DNA of 64,000 nucleotides, from the NCBI GenBank assembly GCA_032718475.1, contig JAUCBJ010007674.1, forward strand, positions 1 to 64,000, given 5' to 3'. Under the pieces are notes generated by a model that searched no databases, had not been told where the DNA came from, and saw only the letters and a program-made list of their open reading frames with translations. Below are positions 37,084-52,100 of the stretch, in pieces. The DNA comes from Nemertoderma westbladi (Eukaryota; Xenacoelomorpha; Nemertodermatida; Nemertodermatidae). The translations under genes were made by a program, and so were the position numbers. Positions within the stretch are counted from its first letter, which is position 1; every line of letters starts with the position of its first letter.

Positions 37084-40000
37084 GCGTCAAACACAGACAC
37101 TGGGGTAGTAGTAGACAACAATAGGAGTGAAAACACAGACACTGGGGTAGTAGTAGACAACAATAGGAGTGTCAAACACAGACACTGAGGTAGTAGTAGA
37201 CAACAATAGGAGTGAAAACACAGACACTGGGGTAGTAGTAGACAACAATAGGAGTGTCAAACACAGACACTGGGGTAGTAGTAGACAACAATAGGAGTGT
37301 CAAACACAGACACTGAGGTAGTAGTAGATAACAATAGGAGCGTCAAACACAGACACTGGGGTAGTAGTAGACAACAATAGGAGTGAAAACACAGACACTG
37401 GGGTAGTAGTAGACAACAATAGGAGTGTCAAACACAGACACTGAGGTAGTAGTAGACAACAATAGGAGTGAAAACACAGACACTGGGGTAGTAGTAGACA
37501 ACAATAGGAGTGAAAACACAGACACTGGGGTAGTAGTAGATAACAATAGGAGTGTCAAACACAGACACTGAGGTAGTAGTAGATAACAATAGGAGTGTCA
37601 AACACAGACACTGAGGTAGTAGTAGATAACAATAGGAGTGAAAACACAGACACTGGGGTAGTAGTAGACAACAATAGGAGTGTCAAACACAGACACTGAG
37701 GTAGTAGTAGACAACAATAGGAGTGTCAAACACAGACACTGAGGTAGTAGTAGATAACAATAGGAGTGTCAAACACAGACACTGGGGTAGTAGTAGACAA
37801 CAATAGGAGTGTCAAACACAGACACTGAGGTAGTAGTAGATAACAATAGGAGTGTCAAACACAGACACTGGGGTAGTAGTAGACAACAATAGGAGTGAAA
37901 ACACAGACACTGGGGTAGTAGTAGACAACAATAGGAGTGTCAAACACAGACACTGGGGTAGTAGTAGATAACAATAGGAGTGTCAAACACAGACACTGAG
38001 GTAGTAGTAGATAACAATAGGAGTGTAAAACACAGACACTGGGGTAGTAGTAGACAACAATAGGAGTGTCAAACACAGACACTGAGGTAGTAGTAGATAA
38101 CAATAGGAGTGTCAAACACAGACACTGGGGTAGTAGTAGACAACAATAGGAGTGAAAACACAGACACTGGGGTAGTAGTAGACAACAATAGGAGTGTCAA
38201 ACACAGACACTGGGGTAGTAGTAGACAACAATAGGAGTGAAAACACAGACACTGGGGTAGTAGTAGACAACAATAGGAGTGTCAAACACAGACACTGAGG
38301 TAGTAGTAGATAACAATAGGAGTGTCAAACACAGACACTGGGGTAGTAGTAGATAACAATAGGAGTGTCAAACACAGACACTGGGGTAGTAGTAGATAAC
38401 AATAGGAGTGTCAAACACAGACACTGGGGTAGTAGTAGACAACAATAGGAGTGAAAACACAGACACTGGGGTAGTAGTAGACAACAATAGGAGTGTCAAA
38501 CACAGACACTGAGGTAGTAGTAGACAACAATAGGAGTGTCAAACACAGACACTGGGGTAGTAGTAGATAACAATAGGAGCGTCAAACACAGACACTGGGG
38601 TAGTAGTAGACAACAATAGGAGTGAAAACACAGACACTGGGGTAGTAGTAGACAACAATAGGAGTGTCAAACACAGACACTGAGGTAGTAGTAGACAACA
38701 ATAGGAGTGAAAACACAGACACTGGGGTAGTAGTAGACAACAATAGGAGTGAAAACACAGACACTGGGGTAGTAGTAGACAACAATAGGAGTGTCAAACA
38801 CAGACACTGAGGTAGTAGTAGATAACAATAGGAGCGTCAAACACAGACACTGGGGTAGTAGTAGACAACAATAGGAGTGTCAAACACAGACACTGAGGTA
38901 GTAGTAGACAACAATAGGAGTGTCAAACACAGACACTGGGGTAGTAGTAGATAACAATAGGAGCGTCAAACACAGACACTGGGGTAGTAGTAGACAACAA
39001 TAGGAGTGAAAACACAGACACTGGGGTAGTAGTAGACAACAATAGGAGTGTCAAACACAGACACTGAGGTAGTAGTAGACAACAATAGGAGTGAAAACAC
39101 AGACACTGGGGTAGTAGTAGACAACAATAGGAGTGAAAACACAGACACTGGGGTAGTAGTAGACAACAATAGGAGTGTCAAACACAGACACTGAGGTAGT
39201 AGTAGATAACAATAGGAGTGTCAAACACAGACACTGGGGTAGTAGTAGATAACAATAGGAGTGTCAAACACAGACACTGAGGTAGTAGTAGATAACAATA
39301 GGAGTGTCAAACACAGACACTGGGGTAGTAGTAGATAACAATAGGAGTGTCAAACACAGACACTGGGGTAGTAGTAGATAACAATAGGAGTGTCAAACAC
39401 AGACACTGGGGTAGTAGTAGACAACAATAGGAGTGAAAACACAGACACTGGGGTAGTAGTAGACAACAATAGGAGTGTCAAACACAGACACTGAGGTAGT
39501 AGTAGACAACAATAGGAGTGTCAAACACAGACACTGGGGTAGTAGTAGATAACAATAGGAGCGTCAAACACAGACACTGGGGTAGTAGTAGACAACAATA
39601 GGAGTGAAAACACAGACACTGGGGTAGTAGTAGACAACAATAGGAGTGTCAAACACAGACACTGAGGTAGTAGTAGACAACAATAGGAGTGAAAACACAG
39701 ACACTGGGGTAGTAGTAGACAACAATAGGAGTGAAAACACAGACACTGGGGTAGTAGTAGACAACAATAGGAGTGTCAAACACAGACACTGAGGTAGTAG
39801 TAGATAACAATAGGAGCGTCAAACACAGACACTGGGGTAGTAGTAGACAACAATAGGAGTGAAAACACAGACACTGGGGTAGTAGTAGACAACAATAGGA
39901 GTGTCAAACACAGACACTGAGGTAGTAGTAGACAACAATAGGAGTGTCAAACACAGACACTGGGGTAGTAGTAGACAACAATAGGAGTGTCAAACACAGA

Positions 40001-40100
40001 CACTGGGGTAGTAGTAGACAACAATAGGAGTGTCAAACACAGACACTGGGGTAGTAGTAGACAACAATAGGAGTGAAAACACAGACACTGGGGTAGTAGT
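37084..40100. repeat. 6-unit (255/256-bp) higher-order repeat with GGAGCGTC marker
   Basis: The variant GGAGCGTCAAAC occurs at 37084, 37340, 38579, 38834, 38963, 39561 and 39816. Spacings are 255 or 256 bp (six units), 129 bp (three units) or larger whole-unit multiples. The intervening order of 42- and 43-bp units is the same, and four copies of the block (37343-37558, 38582-38797, 38966-39181, 39564-39779) translate identically. Confidence 0.8.
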
Positions 40101-43100
40101 AGACAACAATAGGAGTGTCAAACACAGACACTGGGGTAGTAGTAGACAACAATAGGAGTGAAAACACAGACACTGGGGTAGTAGTAGACAACAATAGGAG
40201 TGTCAAACACAGACACTGAGGTAGTAGTAGACAACAATAGGAGTGTCAAACACAGACACTGGGGTAGTAGTAGACAACAATAGGAGTGAAAACACAGACA
40301 CTGAGGTAGTAGTAGACAACAATAGGAGTGTCAAACACAGACACTGGGGTAGTAGTAGATAACAATAGGAGCGTCAAACACAGACACTGAGGTAGTAGTA
40401 GACAACAATAGGAGTGAAAACACAGACACTGGGGTAGTAGTAGACAACAATAGGAGTGTCAAACACAGACACTGAGGTAGTAGTAGATAACAATAGGAGT
40501 GAAAACACAGACACTGGGGTAGTAGTAGACAACAATAGGAGTGTCAAACACAGACACTGAGGTAGTAGTAGACAACAATAGGAGTGTCAAACACAGACAC
40601 TGAGGTAGTAGTAGACAACAATAGGAGTGTCAAACACAGACACTGGGGTAGTAGTAGACAACAATAGGAGTGTCAAACACAGACACTGGGGTAGTAGTAG
40701 ACAACAATAGGAGTGAAAACACAGACACTGGGGTAGTAGTAGACAACAATAGGAGTGTCAAACACAGACACTGAGGTAGTAGTAGACAACAATAGGAGTG
40801 AAAACACAGACACTGGGGTAGTAGTAGACAACAATAGGAGTGTCAAACACAGACACTGGGGTAGTAGTAGACAACAATAGGAGTGTCAAACACAGACACT
40901 GAGGTAGTAGTAGATAACAATAGGAGCGTCAAACACAGACACTGGGGTAGTAGTAGACAACAATAGGAGTGAAAACACAGACACTGAGGTAGTAGTAGAC
41001 AACAATAGGAGTGTCAAACACAGACACTGGGGTAGTAGTAGACAACAATAGGAGTGTCAAACACAGACACTGAGGTAGTAGTAGATAACAATAGGAGTGT
41101 CAAACACAGACACTGAGGTAGTAGTAGATAACAATAGGAGCGTCAAACACAGACACTGGGGTAGTAGTAGACAACAATAGGAGTGAAAACACAGACACTG
41201 AGGTAGTAGTAGACAACAATAGGAGTGTCAAACACAGACACTGGGGTAGTAGTAGACAACAATAGGAGTGTCAAACACAGACACTGAGGTAGTAGTAGAT
41301 AACAATAGGAGTGTCAAACACAGACACTGGGGTAGTAGTAGACAACAATAGGAGTGAAAACACAGACATTGGGGTAGTAGTAGACAACAATAGGAGTGTC
41401 AAACACAGACACTGAGGTAGTAGTAGACAACAATAGGAGTGTCAAACACAGACACTGAGGTAGTAGTAGACAACAATAGGAGTGTCAAACACAGACACTG
41501 AGGTAGTAGTAGACAACAATAGGAGTGAAAACACAGACATTGGGGTAGTAGTAGACAACAATAGGAGTGTCAAACACAGACACTGAGGTAGTAGTAGACA
41601 ACAATAGGAGTGAAAACACAGACACTGGGGTAGTAGTAGACAACAATAGGAGTGTCAAACACAGACACTGAGGTAGTAGTAGACAACAATAGGAGTGTCA
41701 AACACAGACACTGAGGTAGTAGTAGACAACAATGGGAGTGAAAACACAGACACTGAGGTAGTAGTAGACAACAATAGGAGTGTCAAACACAGACACTGAG
41801 GTAGTAGTAGATAACAATAGGAGTGTCAAACACAGACACTGGGGTAGTAGTAGACAACAATAGGAGTGTCAAACACAGACACTGAGGTAGTAGTAGATAA
41901 CAATAGGAGTGTCAAACACAGACACTGAGGTAGTAGTAGACAACAATAGGAGTGTCAAACACAGACACTGAGGTAGTAGTAGACAACAATAGGAGTGAAA
42001 ACACAGACACTGAGGTAGTAGTAGACAACAATAGGAGTGTCAAACACAGACACTGAGGTAGTAGTAGACAACAATAGGAGTGTCAAACACAGACACTGAG
42101 GTAGTAGTAGATAACAATAGGAGTGTCAAACACAGACACTGAGGTAGTAGTAGATAACAATAGGAGTGTCAAACACAGACACTGAGGTAGTAGTAGACAA
42201 CAATAGGAGTGTCAAACACAGACACTGAGGTAGTAGTAGACAACAATAGGAGTGAAAACACAGACACTGAGGTAGTAGTAGACAACAATAGGAGTGTCAA
42301 ACACAGACACTGAGGTAGTAGTAGACAACAATAGGAGTGTCAAACACAGACACTGAGGTAGTAGTAGATAACAATAGGAGTGTCAAACACAGACACTGAG
42401 GTAGTAGTAGATAACAATAGGAGTGTCAAACACAGACACTGAGGTAGTAGTAGACAACAATAGGAGTGAAAACACAGACACTGAGGTAGTAGTAGACAAC
42501 AATAGGAGTGTCAAACACAGACACTGGGGTAGTAGTAGACAACAATAGGAGTGAAAACACAGACACTGAGGTAGTAGTAGACAACAATAGGAGTGTCAAA
42601 CACAGACACTGAGGTAGTAGTAGACAACAATAGGAGTGTCAAACACAGACACTGAGGTAGTAGTAGACAACAATAGGAGTGTCAAACACAGACACTGAGG
42701 TAGTAGTAGACAACAATAGGAGTGTCAAACACAGACACTGAGGTAGTAGTAGACAACAATAGGAGTGTCAAACACAGACACTGAGGTAGTAGTAGATAAC
42801 AATAGGAGTGTCAAACACAGACACTGAGGTAGTAGTAGACAACAATAGGAGTGTCAAACACAGACACTGAGGTAGTAGTAGACAACAATAGGAGTGAAAA
42901 CACAGACACTGAGGTAGTAGTAGACAACAATAGGAGTGTCAAACACAGACACTGAGGTAGTAGTAGACAACAATAGGAGTGTCAAACACAGACACTGAGG
43001 TAGTAGTAGATAACAATAGGAGTGTCAAACACAGACACTGAGGTAGTAGTAGATAACAATAGGAGTGTCAAACACAGACACTGAGGTAGTAGTAGACAAC

Positions 43101-46100
43101 AATAGGAGTGTCAAACACAGACACTGAGGTAGTAGTAGACAACAATAGGAGTGAAAACACAGACACTGAGGTAGTAGTAGACAACAATAGGAGTGTCAAA
43201 CACAGACACTGAGGTAGTAGTAGACAACAATAGGAGTGTCAAACACAGACACTGAGGTAGTAGTAGATAACAATAGGAGTGTCAAACACAGACACTGAGG
43301 TAGTAGTAGATAACAATAGGAGTGTCAAACACAGACACTGAGGTAGTAGTAGACAACAATAGGAGTGAAAACACAGACACTGAGGTAGTAGTAGACAACA
43401 ATAGGAGTGTCAAACACAGACACTGGGGTAGTAGTAGACAACAATAGGAGTGAAAACACAGACACTGGGGTAGTAGTAGATAACAATAGGAGTGTCAAAC
43501 ACAGAAACTGGGGTAGTAGTAGACAACAATAGGAGTGTCAAACACAGACACTGGGGTAGTAGTAGATAACAATAGGAGTGTCAAACACAGACACTGAGGT
43601 AGTAGTAGATAACAATAGGAGTGTCAAACACAGACACTGAGGTAGTAGTAGACAACAATAGGAGTGTCAAACACAGACACTGAGGTAGTAGTAGACAACA
43701 ATAGGAGTGTCAAACACAGACACTGAGGTAGTAGTAGACAACAATAGGAGTGTCAAACACAGACACTGGGGTAGTAGTAGACAACAATAGGAGTGAAAAC
43801 ACAGACACTGGGGTAGTAGTAGACAACAATAGGAGTGTCAAACACAGACACTGAGGTAGTAGTAGACAACAATAGGAGTGTCAAACACAGACACTGGGGT
43901 AGTAGTAGACAACAATAGGAGTGAAAACACAGACACTGAGGTAGTAGTAGACAACAATAGGAGTGTCAAACACAGACACTGGGGTAGTAGTAGACAACAA
44001 TAGGAGTGTCAAACACAGACACTGGGGTAGTAGTAGACAACAATAGGAGTGAAAACACAGACACTGGGGTAGTAGTAGACAACAATAGGAGTGTCAAACA
44101 CAGACACTGAGGTAGTAGTAGACAACAATAGGAGTGTCAAACACAGACACTGAGGTAGTAGTAGATAACAATAGGAGTGTCAAACACAGACATTGGGGTA
44201 GTAGTAGACAACAATAGGAGTGTCAAACACAGACACTGGGGTAGTAGTAGACAACAATAGGAGTGAAAACACAGACACTGAGGTAGTAGTAGACAACAAT
44301 AGGAGTGAAAACACAGACACTGAGGTAGTAGTAGATAACAATAGGAGTGTCAAACACAGACACTGAGGTAGTAGTAGATAACAATAGGAGTGTCAAACAC
44401 AGACACTGAGGTAGTAGTAGACAACAATAGGAGTGTCAAACACAGACACTGGGGTAGTAGTAGACAACAATAGGAGTGTCAAACACAGACACTGGGGTAG
44501 TAGTAGACAACAATAGGAGTGAAAACACAGACACTGGGGTAGTAGTAGACAACAATAGGAGTGTCAAACACAGACACTGAGGTAGTAGTAGACAACAATA
44601 GGAGTGTCAAACACAGACACTGGGGTAGTAGTAGACAACAATAGGAGTGAAAACACAGACACTGAGGTAGTAGTAGACACCAATAGGAGTGTCAAACACA
44701 GACACTGAGGTAGTAGTAGATAACAATAGGAGCGTCAAACACAGACACTGGGGTAGTAGTAGACAACAATAGGAGTGAAAACACAGACACTGGGGTAGTA
44801 GTAGACAACAATAGGAGTGTCAAACACATACACTGAGGTAGTAGTAGATAACAATAGGAGCGTCAAACACAGACACTGGGGTAGTAGTAGACAACAATAG
44901 GAGTGAAAACACAGACACTGGGGTAGTAGTAGACAACAATAGGAGTGTCAAACACAGACACTGAGGTAGTAGTAGACAACAATAGGAGTGAAAACACAGA
45001 CACTGAGGTAGTAGTAGACAACAATAGGAGTGTCAAACACAGACACTGGGGTAGTAGTAGACAACAATAGGAGTGAAAACACAGACACTGGGGTAGTAGT
45101 AGACAACAATAGGAGTGTCAAACACAGACACTGAGGTAGTAGTAGATAACAATAGGAGTGTCAAACACAGACACTGGGGTAGTAGTAGACAACAATAGGA
45201 GTGTCAAACACAGACACTGAGGTAGTAGTAGACAACAATAGGAGTGAAAACACAGACACTGGGGTAGTAGTAGACAACAATAGGATTGTCAAACACAGAC
45301 ACTGGGGTAGTAGTAGACAACAATAGGAGTGTCAAACACAGACACTGGGGTAGTAGTAGATAACAATAGGAGTGTCAAACACAGACACTGAGGTAGTAGT
45401 AGACAACAATAGGAGTGTCAAACACAGACACTGGGGTAGTAGTAGATAACAATAGGAGTGTCAAACACAGACACTGGGGTAGTAGTAGACAACAATAGGA
45501 GTGTCAAACACAGACACTGAGGTAGTAGTAGATAACAATAGGAGTGTCAAACACAGACACTTAGGTAGTAGTAGACAACAATAGGAGTGTCAAACACAGA
45601 CACTGAGGTAGTAGTAGACAACAATAGGAGTGTCAAACACAGACACTGGGGTAGTAGTAGATAACAATAGGAGTGAAAACACAGACACTGGGGTAGTAGT
45701 AGACAACAATAGGAGTGTCAAACACAGACACTGGGGTAGTAGTAGACAACAATAGGAGTGTCAAACACAGACACTGAGGTAGTAGTAGATAACAATAGGA
45801 GTGTCAAACACAGACACTTAGGTAGTAGTAGACAACAATAGGAGTGTCAAACACAGACACTTGAGGTAGTAGTAGATAACAATAGGAGTGTCAAACACAG
45901 ACACTGGGGTAGTAGTAGACAACAATAGGAGTGTCAAACACAGACACTGGGGTAGTAGTAGACAACAATAGGAGTGTCAAACACAGACACTGAGGTAGTA
46001 GTAGATAACAATAGGAGTGTCAAACACAGACACTGAGGTAGTAGTAGACAACAATAGGAGTGTCAAACACAGACACTTAGGTAGTAGTAGATAACAATAG

Positions 46101-49100
46101 GAGTGTCAAACACAGACACTGGGGTAGTAGTAGATAACAATAGGAGTGTCAAACACAGACACTTAGGTAGTAGTAGACAACAATAGGAGTGTCAAACACA
46201 GACACTGAGGTAGTAGTAGACAACAATAGGAGTGTCAAACACAGACACTGGGGTAGTAGTAGATAACAATAGGAGTGTCAAACACAGACACTTAGGTAGT
46301 AGTAGACAACAATAGGAGTGTCAAACACAGACACTGGGGTAGTAGTAGACAACAATAGGAGTGTCAAACACAGACACTGGGGTAGTAGTAGACAACAATA
46401 GGAGTGTCAAACACAGACACTGGGGTAGTAGTAGACAACAATAGGAGTGTCAAACACAGACACTGAGGTAGTAGTAGACAACAATAGGAGTGTCAAACAC
46501 AGACACTGGGGTAGTAGTAGACAACAATAGGAGTGTCAAACACAGACACTGGGGTAGTAGTAGACAACAATAGGAGTGTCAAACACAGACACTGGGGTAG
46601 TAGTAGACAACAATAGGAGTGTCAAACACAGACACTGAGGTAGTAGTAGATAACAATAGGAGTGTCAAACACAGACACTGGGGTAGTAGTAGACAACAAT
46701 AGGAGTGTCAAACACAGACACTGGGGTAGTAGTAGACAACAATAGGAGTGTCAAACACAGACACTTAGGTAGTAGTAGATAACAATAGGAGTGTCAAACA
46801 CAGACACTGGGGTAGTAGTAGACAACAATAGGAGTGTCAAACACAGACACTGAGGTAGTAGTAGACAACAATAGGAGTGTCAAACACAGACACTGAGGTA
46901 GTAGTAGATAACAATAGGAGTGTCAAACACAGACACTGGGGTAGTAGTAGACAACAATAGGAGTGTCAAACACAGACACTGAGGTAGTAGTAGATAACAA
47001 TAGGAGTGTCAAACACAGACACTGGGGTAGTAGTAGACAACAATAGGAGTGTCAAACACAGACACTTAGGTAGTAGTAGACAACAATAGGAGTGTCAAAC
47101 ACAGACACTGGGGTAGTAGTAGACAACAATAGGAGTGTCAAACACAGACACTGAGGTAGTAGTAGATAACAATAGGAGTGTCAAACACAGACACTGAGGT
47201 AGTAGTAGACAACAATAGGAGTGTCAAACACAGACACTGGGGTAGTAGTAGACAACAATAGGAGTGTCAAACACAGACACTGGGGTAGTAGTAGACAACA
47301 ATAGGAGTGTCAAACACAGACACTGGGGTAGTAGTAGACAACAATAGGAGTGTCAAACACAGACACTGAGGTAGTAGTAGACAACAATAGGAGTGTCAAA
47401 CACAGACACTGGGGTAGTAGTAGACAACAATAGGAGTGTCAAACACAGACACTTAGGTAGTAGTAGACAACAATAGGAGTGTCAAACACAGACACTGGGG
47501 TAGTAGTAGACAACAATAGGAGTGTCAAACACAGACACTTAGGTAGTAGTAGACAACAATAGGAGTGTCAAACACAGACACTGGGGTAGTAGTAGACAAC
47601 AATAGGAGTGTCAAACACAGACACTGAGGTAGTAGTAGACAACAATAGGAGTGTCAAACACAGACACTGGGGTAGTAGTAGACAACAATAGGAGTGTCAA
47701 ACACAGACACTGGGGTAGTAGTAGACAACAATAGGAGTGTCAAACACAGACACTGAGGTAGTAGTAGATAACAATAGGAGTGAAAACACAGACACTGGGG
47801 TAGTAGTAGACAACAATAGGAGTGTCAAACACAGACACTGGGGTAGTAGTAGACAACAATAGGAGTGTCAAACACAGACACTGGGGTAGTAGTAGACAAC
47901 AATAGGAGTGTCAAACACAGACACTGGGGTAGTAGTAGACAACAATAGGAGTGTCAAACACAGACACTGAGGTAGTAGTAGATAACAATAGGAGTGTCAA
48001 ACACAGACACTGGGGTAGTAGTAGACAACAATAGGAGTGTCAAACACAGACACTGAGGTAGTAGTAGATAACAATAGGAGTGTCAAACACAGACACTGGG
48101 GTAGTAGTAGACAACAATAGGAGTGTCAAACACAGACACTGAGGTCGTAGTAGACAACAATAGGAGTGTCAAACACAGACACTGGGGTAGTAGTAGACAA
48201 CAATAGGAGTGTCAAACACAGACACTGGGGTAGTAGTAGACAACAATAGGAGTGTCAAACACAGACACTGGGGTAGTAGTAGACAACAATAGGAGTGTCA
48301 AACACAGACACTTAGGTAGTAGTAGATAACAATAGGAGTGTCAAACACAGACACTTAGGTAGTAGTAGACAACAATAGGAGTGTCAAACACAGACACTTA
48401 GGTAGTAGTAGATAACAATAGGAGTGTCAAACACAGACACTGAGGTAGTAGTAGACAACAATAGGAGTGTCAAACACAGACACTGGGGTAGTAGTAGACA
48501 ACAATAGGAGTGTCAAACACAGACACTGGGGTAGTAGTAGACAACAATAGGAGTGTCAAACACAGACACTGGGGTAGTAGTAGACAACAATAGGAGTGTC
48601 AAACACAGACACTGAGGTAGTAGTAGACAACAATAGGAGTGTCAAACACAGACACTGGGGTAGTAGTAGACAACAATAGGAGTGTCAAACACAGACACTT
48701 AGGTAGTAGTAGATAACAATAGGAGTGTCAAACACAGACACTGGGGTAGTAGTAGACAACAATAGGAGTGTCAAACACAGACACTTAGGTAGTAGTAGAC
48801 AACAATAGGAGTGTCAAACACAGACACTGGGGTAGTAGTAGACAACAATAGGAGTGTCAAACACAGACACTGAGGTAGTAGTAGACAACAATAGGAGTGT
48901 CAAACACAGACACTGGGGTAGTAGTAGACAACAATAGGAGTGTCAAACACAGACACTGGGGTAGTAGTAGACAACAATAGGAGTGTCAAACACAGACACT
49001 GAGGTAGTAGTAGATAACAATAGGAGTGAAAACACAGACACTGGGGTAGTAGTAGACAACAATAGGAGTGTCAAACACAGACACTGGGGTAGTAGTAGAC

Positions 49101-52100
49101 AACAATAGGAGTGTCAAACACAGACACTGGGGTAGTAGTAGACAACAATAGGAGTGTCAAACACAGACACTGGGGTAGTAGTAGACAACAATAGGAGTGT
49201 CAAACACAGACACTGAGGTAGTAGTAGATAACAATAGGAGTGTCAAACACAGACACTGGGGTAGTAGTAGACAACAATAGGAGTGTCAAACACAGACACT
49301 GAGGTAGTAGTAGATAACAATAGGAGTGTCAAACACAGACACTGGGGTAGTAGTAGACAACAATAGGAGTGTCAAACACAGACACTGAGGTCGTAGTAGA
49401 CAACAATAGGAGTGTCAAACACAGACACTGGGGTAGTAGTAGACAACAATAGGAGTGTCAAACACAGACACTGGGGTAGTAGTAGACAACAATAGGAGTG
49501 TCAAACACAGACACTGGGGTAGTAGTAGACAACAATAGGAGTGTCAAACACAGACACTTAGGTAGTAGTAGATAACAATAGGAGTGTCAAACACAGACAC
49601 TGAGGTCGTAGTAGACAACAATAGGAGTGTCAAACACAGACACTGAGGTCGTATTAGACAACAATAGGAGTGTCAAACACAGACACTGAGGTAGTAGTAG
49701 ATAACAATAGGAGTGTCAAACACAGACACTGAGGTAGTAGTAGATAACAATAGGAGTGTCAAACACAGACACTGAGGTAGTAGTAGATAACAATAGGAGT
49801 GTCAAACACAGACATTGGGGTAGTAGTAGACAACAATAGGAGTGTCAAACACAGACACTGGGGTAGTAGTAGACAACAATAGGAGTGTCAAACACAGACA
49901 CTGGGGTAGTAGTAGACAACAATAGGAGTGTCAAACACAGACACTGGGGTAGTAGTAGACAACAATAGGAGTGTCAAACACAGACACTGAGGTAGTAGTA
50001 GACAACAATAGGAGTGTCAAACACAGACACTGGGGTAGTAGTAGACAACAATAGGAGTGTCAAACACAGACACTGGGGTAGTAGTAGACAACAATAGGAG
50101 TGTCAAACACAGACACTGGGGTAGTAGTAGACAACAATAGGAGTGTCAAACACAGACACTTAGGTAGTAGTAGACAACAATAGGAGTGTCAAACACAGAC
50201 ACTGAGGTCGTATTAGACAACAATAGGAGTGTCAAACACAGACACTGGGGTAGTAGTAGATAACAATAGGAGTGTCAAACACAGACACTGGGGTAGTAGT
50301 AGATAACAATAGGAGTGTCAAACACAGACACTGGGGTAGTAGTAGACAACAATAGGAGTGTCAAACACAGACACTGAGGTAGTAGTAGATAACAATAGGA
50401 GTGTCAAACACAGACACTGGGGTAGTAGTAGACAACAATAGGAGTGTCAAACACAGACACTTAGGTAGTAGTAGACAACAATAGGAGTGTCAAACACAGA
50501 CACTGAGGTCGTATTAGACAACAATAGGAGTGTCAAACACAGACACTGTGGTAGTAGTAGATAACAATAGGAGTGTCAAACACAGACACTTAGGTAGTAG
50601 TAGACAACAATAGGAGTGTCAAACACAGACACTGAGGTAGTAGTAGACAACAATAGGAGTGTCAAACACAGACACTTAGGTAGTAGTAGACAACAATAGG
50701 AGTGTCAAACACAGACACTTAGGTAGTAGTAGACAACAATAGGAGTGTCAAACACAGACACTGAGGTCGTATTAGACAACAATAGGAGTGTCAAACACAG
50801 ACACTGTGGTAGTAGTAGATAACAATAGGAGTGTCAAACACAGACACTTAGGTAGTAGTAGACAACAATAGGAGTGTCAAACACAGACACTGAGGTAGTA
50901 GTAGACAACAATAGGAGTGTCAAACACAGACACTTAGGTAGTAGTAGACAACAATAGGAGTGTCAAACACAGACACTGAGGTAGTAGTAGACAACAATAG
51001 GAGTGTCAAACACAGACACTTAGGTAGTAGTAGACAACAATAGGAGTGTCAAACACAGACACTTAGGTAGTAGTAGACAACAATAGGAGTGTCAAACACA
51101 GACACTGAGGTCGTATTAGACAACAATAGGAGTGTCAAACACAGACACTGTGGTAGTAGTAGATAACAATAGGAGTGTCAAACACAGACACTTAGGTAGT
51201 AGTAGACAACAATAGGAGTGTCAAACACAGACACTTAGGTAGTAGTAGACAACAATAGGAGTGTCAAACACAGACACTGTGGTAGTAGTAGATAACAATA
51301 GGAGTGTCAAACACAGACACTGTGGTAGTAGTAGATAACAATAGGAGTGTCAAACACAGACACTTAGGTAGTAGTAGACAACAATAGGAGTGTCAAACAC
51401 AGACACTTAGGTAGTAGTAGACAACAATAGGAGTGTCAAACACAGACACTGAGGTCGTATTAGACAACAATAGGAGTGTCAAACACAGACACTGTGGTAG
51501 TAGTAGATAACAATAGGAGTGTCAAACACAGACACTTAGGTAGTAGTAGACAACAATAGGAGTGTCAAACACAGACACTGAGGTCGTATTAGACAACAAT
51601 AGGAGTGTCAAACACAGACACTGTGGTAGTAGTAGATAACAATAGGAGTGTCAAACACAGACACTGAGGTAGTAGTAGACAGACAACAATAGGAGTGTCA
51701 AACACAGACACTGAGGTAGTAGTAGACAACAATAGGAGTGTCAAACACAGACACTGAGGTCGTATTAGACAACAATAGGAGTGTCAAACACAGACACTGT
51801 GGTAGTAGTAGATAACAATAGGAGTGTCAAACACAGACACTTAGGTAGTAGTAGACAACAATAGGAGTGTCAAACACAGACACTGAGGTCGTATTAGACA
51901 ACAATAGGAGTGTCAAACACAGACACTGGGGTAGTAGTAGATAACAATAGGAGTGTCAAACACAGACACTGAGGTAGTAGTAAACAACAATAGGAGTGTC
52001 AAACACAGACACTGGGGTAGTAGTAGACAACAATAGGAGTGAAAACACAGACACTGGGGTAGTAGTAGACAACAATAGGAGTGTCAAACACAGACGCCGA

